Shown here: positions 34,626 through 46,666 of the stretch, piece by piece
Numbering within the stretch: the first letter of the stretch is position 1
Layout: every line of letters starts with the position of its first letter
From: Hymenopus coronatus
Lineage: Eukaryota; Arthropoda; Insecta; Mantodea; Hymenopodidae
Length of the DNA stretch: 64,000 nucleotides
Assembly: GCA_030762935.1 (NCBI GenBank)
Contig: CM060880.1
Coordinates: forward strand, 18,779,001 to 18,843,000
Direction of reading: 5' to 3'
The notes under the pieces: generated by a model
Databases searched by the model: none
What the model saw: the letters and a program-made list of their open reading frames with translations, nothing else
Told to the model about the DNA's origin: nothing
Position numbers and translations under genes: made by a program

Positions 34626-34895
34626 TCTTATGTGTTCCATTCACATGACTTTCCCTAGCTGTTCTAAAAACAAACTTCTTATGAACATTAAATTGATTTT
34701 CCTCAAAATCTTAATACCAAATTTGGTATTTAACGTCCTTACCGTTTTCAGCTATGCTTTCGTCAGACAGACACATACATTCACGCACACGCACTAACCA
34801 TTCTCAAAATATGTATTTGAGACGAAATTTTGGTAACGAATTTTGGGTGGAATACAATACCTTCTCTATACACTATGTACACAGTACTATGTGCA
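34626..34895 (-). repeat. R1 copy with large internal deletion
   Basis: About 65 bp of 3' end (TCTTATGTGTTCCATTCACATG) joins directly to the 5' part (CTCAAAATCTTAATACC onward), ending in CTATACACTATGTACACAG. The final TAGAGAAAGT is replaced by other sequence. Confidence 0.85.
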
Positions 34896-35870
34896 AATTT
34901 TACAGCAAATGAGTTCACAAATAGATCTGTCATATTATATTTTTATATTAACCCCAACTATTGTAGAAAAATTATTACTTTTAGTACACAACAAAATTCA
35001 GGATTTCTCGAAATTTAATCATCATTTATTTCTTAAAATTGGAGCGTTATTTCGAAAAAGCATATTACTTTTTTCTTTAATGTACTTTACAGAGGCGGTA
35101 TAATATTTTTGAAACAAATCAGCAAAAAATTGCATCAAGAGGTGCATTTTGAATATGGAAAAGATTTGGAAAAAAGTTTTTGAGAAAATAAGGTGAAAAA
35201 CTGGTAGTGCCTATTAATAAGCATGCACGTGGCCATTTACAGCTTCATTTAGCTGGTAGTTAAAATGCCCCAAGTGGGAAAGACAATATATGTTCTTAAA
35301 GTTTAGAATTCATATAGTTTTATAGTGTAAAAGTTATTTTTAATTTTTCTCAATCTTTGGTCAAAAATCTGGTCACACATGCATCACCTTAAAGGGTGGG
35401 AAAAATCATTTAATTTGTTAAAAACTAATTCTTGCTTATTTTCTAAAAATGTTTAGTCTCGCTCTCGTATTAGCACAGAGCTCATTTCCCCTATACCAAT
35501 TCGCTCTCTCGGATACTAGCCCTTTTTTGTACCGTTATTAATCATGTCTTCATTTCTAAATCGATACTCTCAACTGCAATCTTGATTCTGGTCCATCTGC
35601 CTCTATGGAACGTGCTTAATTTCCATACGAAATTGCTGATACGCCCATAATCGACTGTAAACATTAAGCTAAGAGACCGAACCTAATAGCAGGATAAATG
35701 TATCTTCAATGGATAGTAAATCATGAGAAATGTTGCCCAGCTACTTTCAGAAACGATTTCCAAGCGAGGCACTTGCCAAGGGTGGCATTTGACGTCTATT
35801 GCGCAGACCTTGTTCCTCCACGACAAATTTTTTGCTTTAATCATACTTGTTTTGTTTTCACTGTTGTATA
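34896..35870. other. no recognisable feature
   Basis: About 1 kb of AT-rich sequence, no gene or repeat match. Confidence 0.4.
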
Positions 35871-35990
35871 TCTGATGTGTTACGTTCAGATTACTTTCTC
35901 CATCAATTTAAGTTTATAAGTAAAAAGCTTCCACAAACTGTTCTTACAAAAGCTTATTTTTTTATCTTCTACATATTTTACGAAATTAAC
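35871..35990 (-). repeat. R1 3'-end fragment
   Basis: TCTGATGTGTTACGTTCAG, then TTACTTTCTCC and TCTTACAAAAGCTTATTT match the R1 3' end antisense. Confidence 0.7.
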
Positions 35991-36144
35991 TTTCATAATA
36001 ATACTTCAACACACTTTGTTGTAGGTACAAGAGGAATATAGGAAGCCGAATCGATAGATATAAAATGAGGTCGTTTGTATATGCCAGCTGGAAATGACAC
36101 TTTCCATGATATCACGATACACTCTGAATAGTTGTAGTTTTTTT

Positions 36145-36942
36145 ACTACATACTATGTACATAAGAGTATAGAGAAGCTATTGTATTGCACCCAAAAATT
36201 CGATCCCGAGATTTTACCATAAATATGTTTTGAGACCCCCTGAATCCAGAAAAAATCATTTTTTGAAAAATTACCGTGTGTGCGCGCGTGTGCGTGTGTC
36301 TGAGGGCAGCATAGCTCAAAAATGAAAAGACCGTTAAAAGTTTGGTAACTTCCCCACCCCAAACTACCCTTTACATGGAAAAAAATTCGAAAATGTTGAT
36401 TTTCTTAAAAATGGCTCTAACGATTTTGATTAAAATCTCGTATATTTAAGATATTTACTTAACAAATAAAATGTATATCTTGAATTTTCTGGGAAAAGCC
36501 TCTGAAGACTGCTTTATTCTGGATGAATTTTACGGATTTTTACATAACTGCTAAACCGTAAGAGATGGACAAAAACTTACAACACAAAACATATAGAACA
36601 CATTAAAACACACAATGTACGTTATTTACATTTTTCCCTGGAGTTGATCCTTTTTGAGTTATTCCTTGTTTTTGATTTCACCTTTAAAAAACTTATACTT
36701 TTCTCATACAGGAATTTGTCAACTCCTGTCCATACAAACAAAGGAACTTCAGTCACATAGCAACCAGCTTTTGACTATGCCTTTAACCTATGGTACTCCC
36801 TTGTTTAGCATCTACTTACAAGGAAGCAAGTAATTAGACTATTTCTGCTAATGTTTTCTCAATTAGCATGAAGTAAATAGAAGCCTAAGATTTTTAGCAA
36901 TAATTTGTTGCAGAGATGTAGAGAAAGTCATGTGAATGGAAC
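36145..36942 (+). repeat. R1 repeat copy, near full length
   Basis: ACTACATACTATGTACATAAG at the 5' end. (GT)n is short (36277-36300). It ends GTCATGTGAATGGAAC at 36942, lacking the last ten or so bases, exactly where LINE sequence begins. The block containing GGATGCGACACGAAG is deleted. Confidence 0.9.
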
Positions 36943-37411
36943 TCTTTTGTACAATTACAATACAGTTGAGCTAAAGTAAAGTAGACACAGAACACATGTA
37001 ACATGTGGTTGGGGTACCATCCAGCGATGGACCCAAAGAAACAGTACGCAAAAACTAGAAAAAAACAAACACAATGAAATAATTAGAGAGCTAAATGCTC
37101 AGGCGCAGATCGGGGTGCCAGCGACGCTTCAGTCTTCTTCGTTGAGGTTCAGGAGAAAGATAAATATGGCGAAGAAGAGGATTGTGGTGGCGCAAACAGG
37201 ACCGGTGGAGCCTCTTGTAGCTGATGCGGAGGACACACATTACCTCCGCGTGAGAGTTGAGTAGCGCACGTACCACGGAGCGCCAGTCGTGAGGCGCAGA
37301 AAACGGTTCTGTGTGCGCAATAGCGATAGTGCTTTAAAATATGGCAAAGTATTGAAAGTTTCATCCAAGCAATAGCGGTTAGCTCGGGAAGTGTTTGTTG
37401 CCACAAAAACT
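36943..37411 (-). pseudogene. jockey-like LINE, 3' end of ORF2 (reverse transcriptase C-terminus)
   Basis: Minus-strand translation gives LLRTQNRFLRLTTGAPWYV (37320-37265), the conserved segment after the polymerase domain in jockey-clade non-LTR retrotransposons. Two frames are needed to continue through RISYKRLHRS and then PQRRRLKRRWHPDL to a stop near 37093. That basic RRLKRR ending is also typical of jockey ORF2. The frame change at the STLTRR* point shows it is broken. Everything upstream (endonuclease, catalytic RT) is missing, as in 5'-truncated insertions. The 3' untranslated part runs left to 36943 without a clear poly(A) tract. R1 copies flank it on both sides. Confidence 0.7.
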
Positions 37412-37561
37412 TTATTTGAAATAAACTGTGTTTCTTGTGTAGTTTTTGCCCATACCTTACTCTTTAAATAAAATTCCTTCTGAATTAAGAGGACTTCGTG
37501 GATTATCGCCAGATAGCATGGAGGTTTCCTTGAAAAGCTTTGTACCGCATACCTAGTTGGC

Positions 37562-37596
<35 letters not shown>

Positions 37597-37680
37597 TGTA
37601 TTTCTGGTGAAATTTCGATATAGAACTTTTTGGTAGAACACATTACTTCGTCTATCTACTAGGTACTTGGATGAGAAAGT
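37412..37680 (-). repeat. R1 copy, diverged, with (AC)n
   Basis: AAATAAACTGTGTTTCTTG, then CGCATACCTAGTTGGC, an AC run at 37566-37594, ATTTCTGGTGAAATTTCGATA and GGATGAGAAAGT at 37680. Large internal deletions. Confidence 0.75.
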
Positions 37681-38137
37681 AAAATCCACTAACATATGTC
37701 TGTATTATAACTGAAGGTTTGTCCAGCAAGTATTCGGTGAATGGGGAAGATTGTCGCCGAACAATTGCAGGCCATTTGCGGGACATGGTTTTCCGAAATA
37801 AATAAAACGTTTTGCGTAAAAGGGCACACTGATATCAAACTCATGTACTTGTTAACTTACTGTAATAATTTACCATACAACTAAAGAAAAAATTTCACTG
37901 ATTCCCGCTGCATTATTATTTTCAAATAAGCAGTTGCGACTTCCTTTTCTCGAAACATAAAGCAGACGAGAATCAACAGACATTTTACAGAAAATTATCT
38001 CAAATAAAATTAGGAAGATTGATTATATAAGTTAAAAGTATTACATCTGGTGCAGAAATAGTGTGTAAACAGGAGGCAAACTAAAATCAGATCCATATTC
38101 ATTTTCCATATTAGCCTCTTAACCATCTTCTAAGATT
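37681..38137. other. no recognisable feature
   Basis: No gene or repeat family assigned. Confidence 0.4.
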
Positions 38138-38365
38138 TTGCAGTGGTCTAGATGTAACACGACAGCTTCCATTTCCTAAGGTCGCGGGTTCAAAGCCAGC
38201 TGAGGGCGATAGGTTGTTTTTTTTTCGGGTGTAAAATCCTTAGCATGGGTTCCTTCGGAAGGAAAGGTTGGTCCCGTGTCGTAGATTTAAGGCATGTAAA
38301 AGAATCTCAAGCCTGATAAAGAGGCCTCTGAACAAAATTATAAACAAAACTCAATTTAATTTAAA
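38138..38365 (+). repeat. SINE-A copy, diverged
   Basis: Head GCAGTGGTCTAGATG and B box GGGTTCAAAGCC, then TTTTTTTCGGGTGTAAAATCC, CCTTCGGAAGGAAAGG and CGTAGATTTAAGGCATG. The 3' part is replaced after GAGGCCTCTGAACAAAATTA. Confidence 0.8.
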
Positions 38366-39300
38366 ATGCTGCTTCCTCATCCGTATACTTAAGACCTCTT
38401 CAGTCCCATTTAGTTGGCCTCAGATCTAATCATATGTACTTTTTCTCAGCAACCGCATCGTTGGAGGTAATAATGAATTCTTTAGAAGAAAAGCCTGTCT
38501 GCTAAGCATTATTCTTGGATACTGGGAAAAGTATTCAGTAGAGTATGGCACGCAGGAGTCTTCAAAACAATTAAACCTATAATGAGTGACACTAGATAAT
38601 CATATCGATCAAGAATTGTTTCTGTAAAAGCAACAAACAATTCTGTATAATCTTCGAAATCAATACAGGTTGAAGTTTCACATGGAGTTTCGCGACTTTG
38701 AATTCACAAGGCTAGCACCTAACCAACTGAGTTACCCAGAGCAACTTGGCCTCGAGCTGAATGATCATTCAGATGCTCTTGTTGATTGTGCTGAGTCGCT
38801 TCAAGACATGCCTCATCTCATATACCTCACAATCAGGTCTGTCAAACTTAAAAAGTGACGAGATGGAAACAACTCATTGTTTCGGGATTTAAGTTGCTGA
38901 CTTTTGGGTTACTCGATTTATCGTCAAAAAGATAGCGCTGCTACAATTACATCAGGAGCTACAAAACTTATCTGCACCACTGGTACGTCAAACACGTGGT
39001 GTGATGAGTCAGCTCCACCTTGTTATTTATGAAAAGGTTCGCTTTTCTCTAAAATACAATTGAGTACTGTACAAGATTGCGTTTTGTTTACCTCTGACAC
39101 GTCACAAAACAGAGACTGATTTATGTTGAAGCACGACGCGCAGTAATACAGTTGTTGTTTCTATCCTCGGTAGTTCCTTCATGATCTACAAATTCATTGT
39201 TTTTCCGCATCCTGTATAATTAATACCGTAACAGTGCAATTCTCAGATGTAGAAATTCAAAGGAATTTGGGCGATTTCAGCAGCTTTTATAAGCAATTTA
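38366..39300. other. intergenic; possible tRNA-like relic at 38685-38750 (minus)
   Basis: On the minus strand GGGTAACTCAGTTGGTTAGG resembles an A box, and TGAATTCAAAGTC a decayed B box. The rest is unassigned. No second copy confirms a family. Confidence 0.35.
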
Positions 39301-39311
39301 ACAGGACTGGT

Positions 39312-39609
39312 GTCGCCCTCCTTGGTGTAATGGTTACCATGTTAACTTCTTACATCGCAAGATCGCGGTTTCAAACCTGGCGGAGGACGATGGATTTTTT
39401 CGGGCGTAAAAATCCTTAGCAAGGCTTCCTTCGGAAGGAAAGTAAAGCTGTTGGTCCTGTCGTAGATTTATGGCACATAAAAGAACCTTAAGCCTGAAAA
39501 AGAGACCTCTGAGCAAAATTAAGCGGTCTTTCACGCCCAGTATAGAATGGGACGTTGAGAACCGCAGTAGTTAAAGAGCATCCATAAATAAAACCCCATT
39601 TCATTTCAT
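39312..39609 (+). repeat. SINE-A copy, complete
   Basis: tRNA-like head (GTCGCCCTCCTTGGTGTAATG; B box GGTTTCAAACCTGG), body with CTTCCTTCGGAAGGAAAG and 3' end AACCCCATTTCATTTC. Flanking ACAGGACTGGT and ATAGGACTGAT look like an old imperfect duplication. Confidence 0.88.
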
Positions 39610-39713
39610 AGGACTGATGATCTTTGCTATCAGCGTAATATTTAAACAAAATTACTATAGGTTTGAAATTATTTGTTGCTAGGTAAACTATACATGAAAA
39701 TTAAAGGGAAAAA

Positions 39714-40160
39714 TCTAATGTACCATTCACACAACTTTCTCTAATTATTTTGCAACAAATTATTCTTACAAAAACCTATTCTTCTTTCTACTTCATGCTA
39801 ATGAGATAAACATTAGCAGAAACGGTTTTATTACTTAGTTCTAGTTCTTTATAAATAAAAGTGAAATAAGGGAATACACTAGGCTAAAGCGAGAGTAAAA
39901 TATTTTAAAAGCCGGTTGCTATGTGATGTAATTGAAATTCCCCTCTCTTTGCACGACCAGGATGAAAAGAGAATAACGACTTCCCATTTGAGAAAAGTAT
40001 TGGATATTTATATAAAAATTGCATGTTTTAAGGAAATTACACTTTCTGTGTAGTTTAGTTTTTGTTTATCTCTTACGGTGTAAGTTATGCAAAAATAATT
40101 CAGAATGATGCTTAGGATGACCTTGGAGTATACAAATCTTAAATACCAAGTTTGATATAT
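39714..40160 (-). repeat. R1 copy, left half of an inverted pair
   Basis: The 3' end TCTAATGTACCATTCACAC is at 39714. It continues to TTATGCAAAAATAATTCAG, then after a deletion to CTTAAATACCAAGTTTG. Orientation reverses near 40160. Confidence 0.8.
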
Positions 40161-40887
40161 TTTATAGAGACGGCATTCATTGCATTCCACCCAAAATTTC
40201 GATACCGACATTTCACCCGAAAAACATGTTTTGAAAACCCCTGAAGAAACCAGCAGTTTTAGAAAGAAAAAAGTGTGTGTGTGTGTGTGTGTGTGCAGCA
40301 TAACTAAAAAACAATAAGTCGGTAAGGTTACCAAACTGGTATTTAAGTTCCGTATATTCTAAGGACGACACGAACATTTTCTAGAACATCCTCACCCCAA
40401 ACTACACTTTATATGGAACATTTTCCGGAATTTTTAATTTTGTCAAAAATAACTAATGATTTGGATTAAAATACCATACGTTTAAAATATGTTGTGGCAA
40501 ATAAAAACAATATATATTTGGAATAGCCTCTGAAGCCTTCTTCATTTGTGAATGACTATTGCACAGTTGGCAAACCGTAATAGATAGACAAAAACCTACA
40601 GCACAAAAATATAGATCTCGTCAAAACACACCAAACTTAGTTTTCTCAAATGGGAGGTCGTTAATCGTTTTTATTCCTGCTGGTCAAATAGAATAGAATT
40701 TCAAAGCATGAAGCAACACCCAGCAGTTCAAAGCTCTTTTTTTTTTTTATTTATTTATTTATTTATTTATTGTTATATTTATATAACCTCCCTGTAACAA
40801 CTAAGGTCATATCGGAGGTTTGCACTTGAAACAACTCGTTATCTATAGGTTCTTTTACGTTTGGTTTAAATCATTTCATTTTCCTCA

Positions 40888-40922
<35 letters not shown>

Positions 40923-41203
40923 TCACTCTCATACATGCTTCCAGACTCTGTGGGGGATAGGGAATGATTCTTGCTAAAGAAACATTCCCCACCCCAGCCG
41001 GGAATCGAACCCGGGACCTCCAGGTGAGAAAGTTTAAAGTTTTGACTATCGCTTAAACCTACCGTTTCCCCTATTCCCGTCGTATCTACGAGGAAATATT
41101 AATCAAAATATTTCTGCAGATGTTTTGTCGATTAACTAGAAGTAGATGAACATATTAGCTTCTAGAAGAATGGGCTGCTGAAGAATGGACTGAGAAAGTT
41201 AGT
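40161..41203 (+). repeat. R1 copy, right half of an inverted pair, split by SINE-B
   Basis: From CATTCCACCCAAAATTTCG it runs through (GT)n at 40274-40294 and GGACGACACGAAC to AAGCAACACCCAGC (40724). SINE-B intervenes, then TTTTGACTATCGCTTAAACC resumes the element to GACTGAGAAAGTTAG near 41203. The 3' hairpin is decayed. Confidence 0.75.
40734..41030 (-). repeat. SINE-B inserted in R1
   Basis: AGTTCAAAG (40725-40733) and AGTTTAAAG (41031-41039) form a 9-bp duplication with one mismatch. Minus-strand order: GGTTCGATTCCCGGC (B box), GAATCATTCCCTATCC, (GT)n (40888-40920 on the plus strand as AC), GTTGTTTCAAGTGC, then an (AAATA)n tail (40748-40772). Confidence 0.85.
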
Positions 41204-42498
41204 TAATGTACACGATATTGTTTTTTTCATACTTTAATTAAAACAAGAATGGGGGACGATGAGATGATAAATGGGGTTTAAGGGCGTTCAACTGCTAGAT
41301 TATCAGCAGTTAAAACACCTGAGATAAAACTATGCTTAAAAGAATATCAATCAAAATAGCAAAAACAAGAGATAAAAAGCAGTATAAAAACTAAAACCAA
41401 GATAAAATAACTGTCCAGCCCTGAAACCAGATCTGGCGATAAAATCATGGCACTAAAAGAGCTAAAGTAAGAAGGAACATAAAACAACGTGTCGTAAAGT
41501 GTAAAAGACTATAAACGATTTAAATAAAACCACACATATCACTCATCTAGATGCTCAAGGTATGTCATTTTGGATAAAAATTTAAAAACCTTATCCACCG
41601 CTCCGGGATCATCGGCCAGTACCTCCGAAAGCCTGGCTGCCAGTCGCAGAGGGGCTCCAGCTAAAATAACCTCCTCATGGCAAGAATGGGGGATATAAAG
41701 GTATTGCACCACCAGTAAAAGTCACGAGTTTCATAACCAAACCGTGACAAATATGTGTTCTCATTCAATGTCACTAGTACCAACATGCTATTTACCTGCT
41801 GACATTTGAGCTTGCCATAATCCTAGTACTGCAGATGACTGCATAGCTTCTTTCATTTTTTCTTTTTAAAAGACTTTAATGGATAGATAAACACGCTCTT
41901 GGTTTTTCTTTTTTATTATTTTCTGATTTATCTTCATTTTCCCGTGACAGAAATACACGTCGTGCCGTACCTTAAGTTGTAACTTCTAGAGAAGTAGGCC
42001 GAGAGAATCACGTCACTGCTGTCACCATCCCTTTTCCTTATCCATCAATAACAATCGTCTATGTGCACTTTCCAGCAGTACGTTACAGGTTGTTGCCCTC
42101 AGGAAGAAAACTAGGTTGAGCGCATTATTTGCTCGGATCACCTAACACTGCTTCCTCAACAAATATCGACCGTCGGTCAACAAGGTGATTTCCCCGCTAA
42201 CACATCCACTGTCAGACATTCAGGGTATCAACAAGTCAAATTATATTCGTAAAACCTAAGAACGTTCTCGCAAATAATTTTCTTTAGACAGTTATGACCC
42301 ATTCTCATAGAAAAGTTAACGCAAATGCGAATACATGAACTATGATATGAACATGAAATTCGCTTTACCATTCACAATCATAATAACGTTAATGTTAGCA
42401 CTAAAATAAGACAATTGAAGTGTGAATGCAATTAAAATGGAGGCTGCAGGTATTGACGAAGATGCAGCAGTGCAATTTATGCTACTACAAACTGCATT

Positions 42499-42502
<4 letters not shown>
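41204..42502. other. no recognisable feature
   Basis: About 1.3 kb without gene or family assignment. Confidence 0.4.
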
Positions 42503-42554
<52 letters not shown>

Positions 42555-42572
42555 CGTGCGTGCGTGCGTGCG
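42503..42572. repeat. (GT)n(GC)n(GTGC)n compound microsatellite
   Basis: Unlike most such runs here it has no R1 or SINE-B sequence beside it that I can see. The 91-codon frame across it is an artefact of the repeat. Confidence 0.95.
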
Positions 42573-42716
42573 GTCTACTATATTTGAAATCAAAGAAATC
42601 TGCACGTGAACAAACATTTCATTTAATGCCAAATTATGCTAATAATATATTTTATTCAGTACATGAAAGAAAACGAATTGCTTATAACATAACCTAAGTT
42701 TCTCACCACCAAGCAA

Positions 42717-42835
42717 TTATTATTATTATTACTATTATTATTATTATTATTATTGAAATCTACCTTCACAATTTTTTTTATTTTATTGTTTCATTTATAT
42801 AGCCCCCTGTAATAGAATATTAGTTTGGCAATGTC
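42717..42835 (-). repeat. (ATT)n run beside SINE-B tail fragment
   Basis: The ATT run is at 42717-42754. TTATTGTTTCATTTATATAGC followed by CCCTGTAATAG at about 42780-42815 resembles the 3' tail of SINE-B (TTTATATAACCTCCCTGTAAC at 40780). Confidence 0.55.
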
Positions 42836-42869
42836 TAATTATTTATTATATTATGTTTGTCCTATTTTT

Positions 42870-43536
42870 ACTTTCTCTACACGTACGATATACATGGTGT
42901 TTAGAGAAGGTATTGTACTCCACCCAAAAATTCGATACCGAGATTTCACCGGAAATACATGTTTTGGGTCCCCCTGAATCCAAAAGAAAACAGTTTTGGA
43001 AAAAGGTATGTGTGTGTGCGCGCGCGCGCGTGTGTGTATGTGTGTGTGTGTGTGGACAACATAGCTCTAACACGAAAAGCCCCTTAAATACCAAACTTGG
43101 TATACATTCTGGATGAATTTTACGGAACTTTGCACAACTGGTAAACCGTAAGAGATGGACAAAAACTTACCACACAAAAAATGTAGAGCACGTTAAACAC
43201 ACAATTTATGTGCATTTTTTTTTTTCGTGGAGTTGATCGTTTTTGAGATAATCCTTGTTTTCGGTTTCAGTTTTGAAAAACATACTTTTCTAATACAGGA
43301 ATTTGCCAACTCCTGTCCATACAAACAAAGGAACTAGTCACTTAGCGACCAGCTTTTGACTATCACTTTAGCCTATATAGTAGCCCCTTATTTCGCTTCT
43401 ACTTAAAAGGAAGCAGGTAATAAGACTATTTCTGCAAATTTTTTCTCGATTAGCATGAAGTAAATAGAAGCATAAGTTTTTTAAGAATAATTTGTTGCAG
43501 AGATGTAGAGAAAGTCATGTGAATGGAACACATCAG
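42870..43536 (+). repeat. R1 repeat copy with internal deletion
   Basis: ACTTTCTCTACACG at 42870 to CACATCAGA at 43536. (GT/GC)n at 43009-43052. The palindrome ATACCAAACTTGGTAT joins directly to ACATTCTGGATGAATTTTACG, a deletion of about 190 bp. Confidence 0.92.
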
Positions 43537-44142
43537 ATTTGTTTTGCTACAGAAAGTAATGTCTCGCAACGGAAGCCATGTTTTTATAAAATTAAGCTTC
43601 GAAGTTCACGGCTAAGGCGAAGAAAGAAAATGAAGTGCAGATATTTCAATGTCATGTATTTTAAGCGCACGGAAAGAAAAAAGCCTAGACCGGAAAATTA
43701 ATAAGTTCCGAGCGAGAAGATGATGAAACACTGCTAAATTACATGTTCTCGTATGAAGCCAAGTATTTCATTATAACATAACGCCAGACAGTGTAACTAA
43801 CGTATGCAACTGTGTGAGGTAGTAAAGAGAAGAAAATTCCTCTCCTGTCCAGACATCTGCAATGTCGCTCGAAGACGGGACCTGCAGTGCTCGTGACCGA
43901 CCGACCGATCGATCTTGGGATACCGAGTTCGCTGCTGGCACGAGTGATTTCCTTCGCTGCGGCAAAACGAATCCTGAATAACTTTCACCCATTCACCTCC
44001 CAAGGAAATCTTCCATCAGGTGTGACTGTTGCACAATTTGTCAATTTTCAAGGAGACATTCCACGCACGTTTGTTGGAATTCTAACGCCAGTTATATTCA
44101 TGTGCATATGACTGATTGACAGTTCTCAAAATGTATATTTAT
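43537..44142. other. no recognisable feature
   Basis: Overlapping frames on both strands near 43771-44111 cancel each other as evidence. No domain is recognised. Confidence 0.35.
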
Positions 44143-44345
44143 TACTTTCTCTACTTCCTACATAGTACAAAGGTAGAAAAGGTATTGCATTCCTTCAAAA
44201 ATGCTCTCCTGAGATATCACTGCAAATACACATATTCCAAAAAAAAATGTTTACTCTCCCTCTGGCACATATGTATAAGGTACATAGTAGATAGAAAACA
44301 CACAAATACTCGATTTCACTGAGATTTCACTGCAACTTTCCAAAC
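44143..44345 (+). repeat. R1 5'-end fragments, two in series
   Basis: ACTTTCTCTACTTCCTAC...GGTATTGCATTCC...GAGATATCACTGCAAATAC, then a second hairpin-like piece (AAGGTACATAGTAGATAG) and GATTTCACTGAGATTTCAC. Both are short and decayed. Confidence 0.6.
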
Positions 44346-45136
44346 AAATGTTCGTCCATTCTAAGGAAGTTAAAATAATTTATCGAGTCAGAAGTCCACC
44401 AGCACCTCTTTATTGATTTTTTTCTTTCTATTATAATATGCCCTTGCAATGGATACATAAACTAAGCTTGCTACAGCGAACGTAAATAATTGTGGATAAG
44501 CAACCTCCACCATTTTCTATCAGCTCCTCATGTGCATGCGAGAAATATTTGGTCCAATACTCACTCCCGTGGGATGGAATGGAGATTGTTGTATAAAAAT
44601 TAAAAAATGTTGGACCAAATTTTGACCGTGGGACATCGGCTTAAGTTTTTCATTTAATGTTAATTCTCTCTCAAGGGTTCCCTGAAGAACACTAAGCATA
44701 TCGTTTCTGGCCTGTTAAAGCCTCAACCGTATAATTGGTTATAATAACTTCCTTTAAGTAGTTTATGCCGAAATATGTAATTCCAATTGAAACCATTAAA
44801 TAACCCCGGAATGTTATTTTATAAATGATCATTATACCACTCAGCTGTTTCACCTTGAAACTGAGCGTCTTTTAAATATGTAACTCTGATCTTGCTTGAT
44901 TCTTGGTAAACTCTTGTTAATATTTACTTCGAAAAACTGTCTGAACAAGCAAATCTATATTACAGATGTTAACTTTATTACGGGGTCACGGACGTGAAAT
45001 ATCTCTAAAAATAGATGTTTTAATTTATATGCAATTATAAAGCCTGATTGTTCCAGATTATAAAAAGATATGGTTTGTGTATGTTTTTTAACCTTTATTT
45101 GGGAACGGTTTATTGGCCTGACCTCCAAAAATAGGT
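44346..45136. other. no recognisable feature
   Basis: AT-rich sequence, nothing assigned. Confidence 0.4.
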
Positions 45137-45139
45137 GCA

Positions 45140-45331
45140 ATGGATGCAGCGATATGTTCCAATGATAGAGCCAGAAGCAGAGTGAATGTTGTAGAAAAAT
45201 TAGGCATCCATCCTGGTTACAACACTATTGATCGACAGCGATTTGACGAAGCAGCCAGAGATGACAAAGGAAGTCAGGACCATCAGGAGAAGAGAGAAAA
45301 ACAGGGCAGAGGTCAGAGAAACCCAAAATGA
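45140..45331 (+). pseudogene. possible fragment of a mobile-element-associated protein
   Basis: The 63-codon frame begins MDAAICSNDRARSRVNVVEK and continues KLGIHPGYNT, then a charged, Lys/Arg/Gln-rich tail to a stop. The pattern NDGA.R...V..LGI.PG..T followed by a basic tail resembles, from memory, the end of large uncharacterised proteins linked to DNA transposons in invertebrates. I cannot name the family and no upstream part was found. A chance frame remains possible, but the amino-acid mix is less low-complexity than its neighbours. No introns or promoter can be supported. Confidence 0.35.
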
Positions 45332-46666
45332 GCAAGAGTATGCACCTGGAATGTTCTAAACCACCACATTAATAAGTTAAAACTGTTAGCAATTTTCTTT
45401 TCTTTTTTTTCCTTTTATATTAGGTACAGTTTTCTCAAAAGCCAATAAAGCTACAGTTATGAAACATTGCACACCTTTTAAGTATCTGGTAGCACTCTTA
45501 TTAAATAATCTCTTAAAACTTAAGTTTCGGAAATTTTACACTGATTAAATTTAACGAAATATTTGAGTAAATGTTTTAATTAATAAATTAATTTTTTTCT
45601 TAAATTACTTTACAATTTTAGGCACAACACATACTTCTCTATATGCCTGATTGAAACATGTACCAAAAGTTATTTCCTAATGTATGTTTCTGCCTATATG
45701 TGCACCTAAATTCAAATTTATTTTATTTTCTTGATCATACAACACACGTTACTGTGACCAAACTGTTTAACCAATTTCAGTTTTATTTCAGGTATATCTT
45801 AAGTTTATTATAGTATACTTCCCTACCAAGTATAGTTTGAATATATGAAGTGGTTAAGGAGATACAAGTTCAATAACAGTTCAAGTCCGGCTCCCATTAA
45901 TCGCCTGACACAAGCTACCTAGAATTGAAACATGTAATATATTCTGTATGACGTGGGCTGCACGAGATCTATTTCCTTTATGGACGTGTCTCTTAATTTG
46001 ATATTGACATTGAGTCTGATAATGTGTTGCTCATTGTATAAAACAATTGCTTATTAAATCGGCTTGAAAGCTGGTGTAGCTCTAATTTGTATGCCATTTT
46101 GTGACACTTCTGTCATTCTCTTCCTTGCTCCTCGCCTCTTTCTTGGCTTTATAGCGACAGTGCTAATAGAATAGAAGCTCCTTTGAGGGTAGACAAGCCG
46201 AATAACAAAACAGGAGGATGGATTAAATCTCGCGTCACCTACAGTGACAACTCTGAAGTATACTTGAAGGCGCGTTTTCTTTTATAATAGATGCCACCCC
46301 AAATTAATTCGCGTTCCTTAAAACCTCCATTCCCCTAAGTCTACCTAAATACGTAAACGAGCTGTAAAGTGCTAGAAGAAAATGAACCTAGTCGGGTAAG
46401 AGGTTGCATTACTTCAAAAAAGCTTATGGACAGGTGATTCACAACAGTGACAACAGGAAAAGTGCTGTCAACTTTTATAAGGGCTTTACAGAAACTTGGG
46501 GGAGACAAGAATATTCCTTCCTGTTTTTTTAAGCTTTCCTCGTCTGTAAAACTCAGGGCCACACAATAAGTGAACATCGTCTAAACTCCAATACTTGTAC
46601 AAACAAAGAATATATATTCTCACATAGGGTATTAATGTCCATTTTAAAGATAAGAATAACGAAAAA
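45332..46666. other. mostly unassigned; tRNA-like relic near 45848-45895
   Basis: AAGTGGTTAAGGAG and AACAGTTCAAGTCCGG at 45848-45895 resemble A and B boxes. The rest, including minus frame 46341-46577, is unrecognised. Confidence 0.35.

Noticed and set aside
42422..42697. A 91-codon frame.
   Set aside because: Much of it is the translated (GT)n/(GC)n microsatellite.
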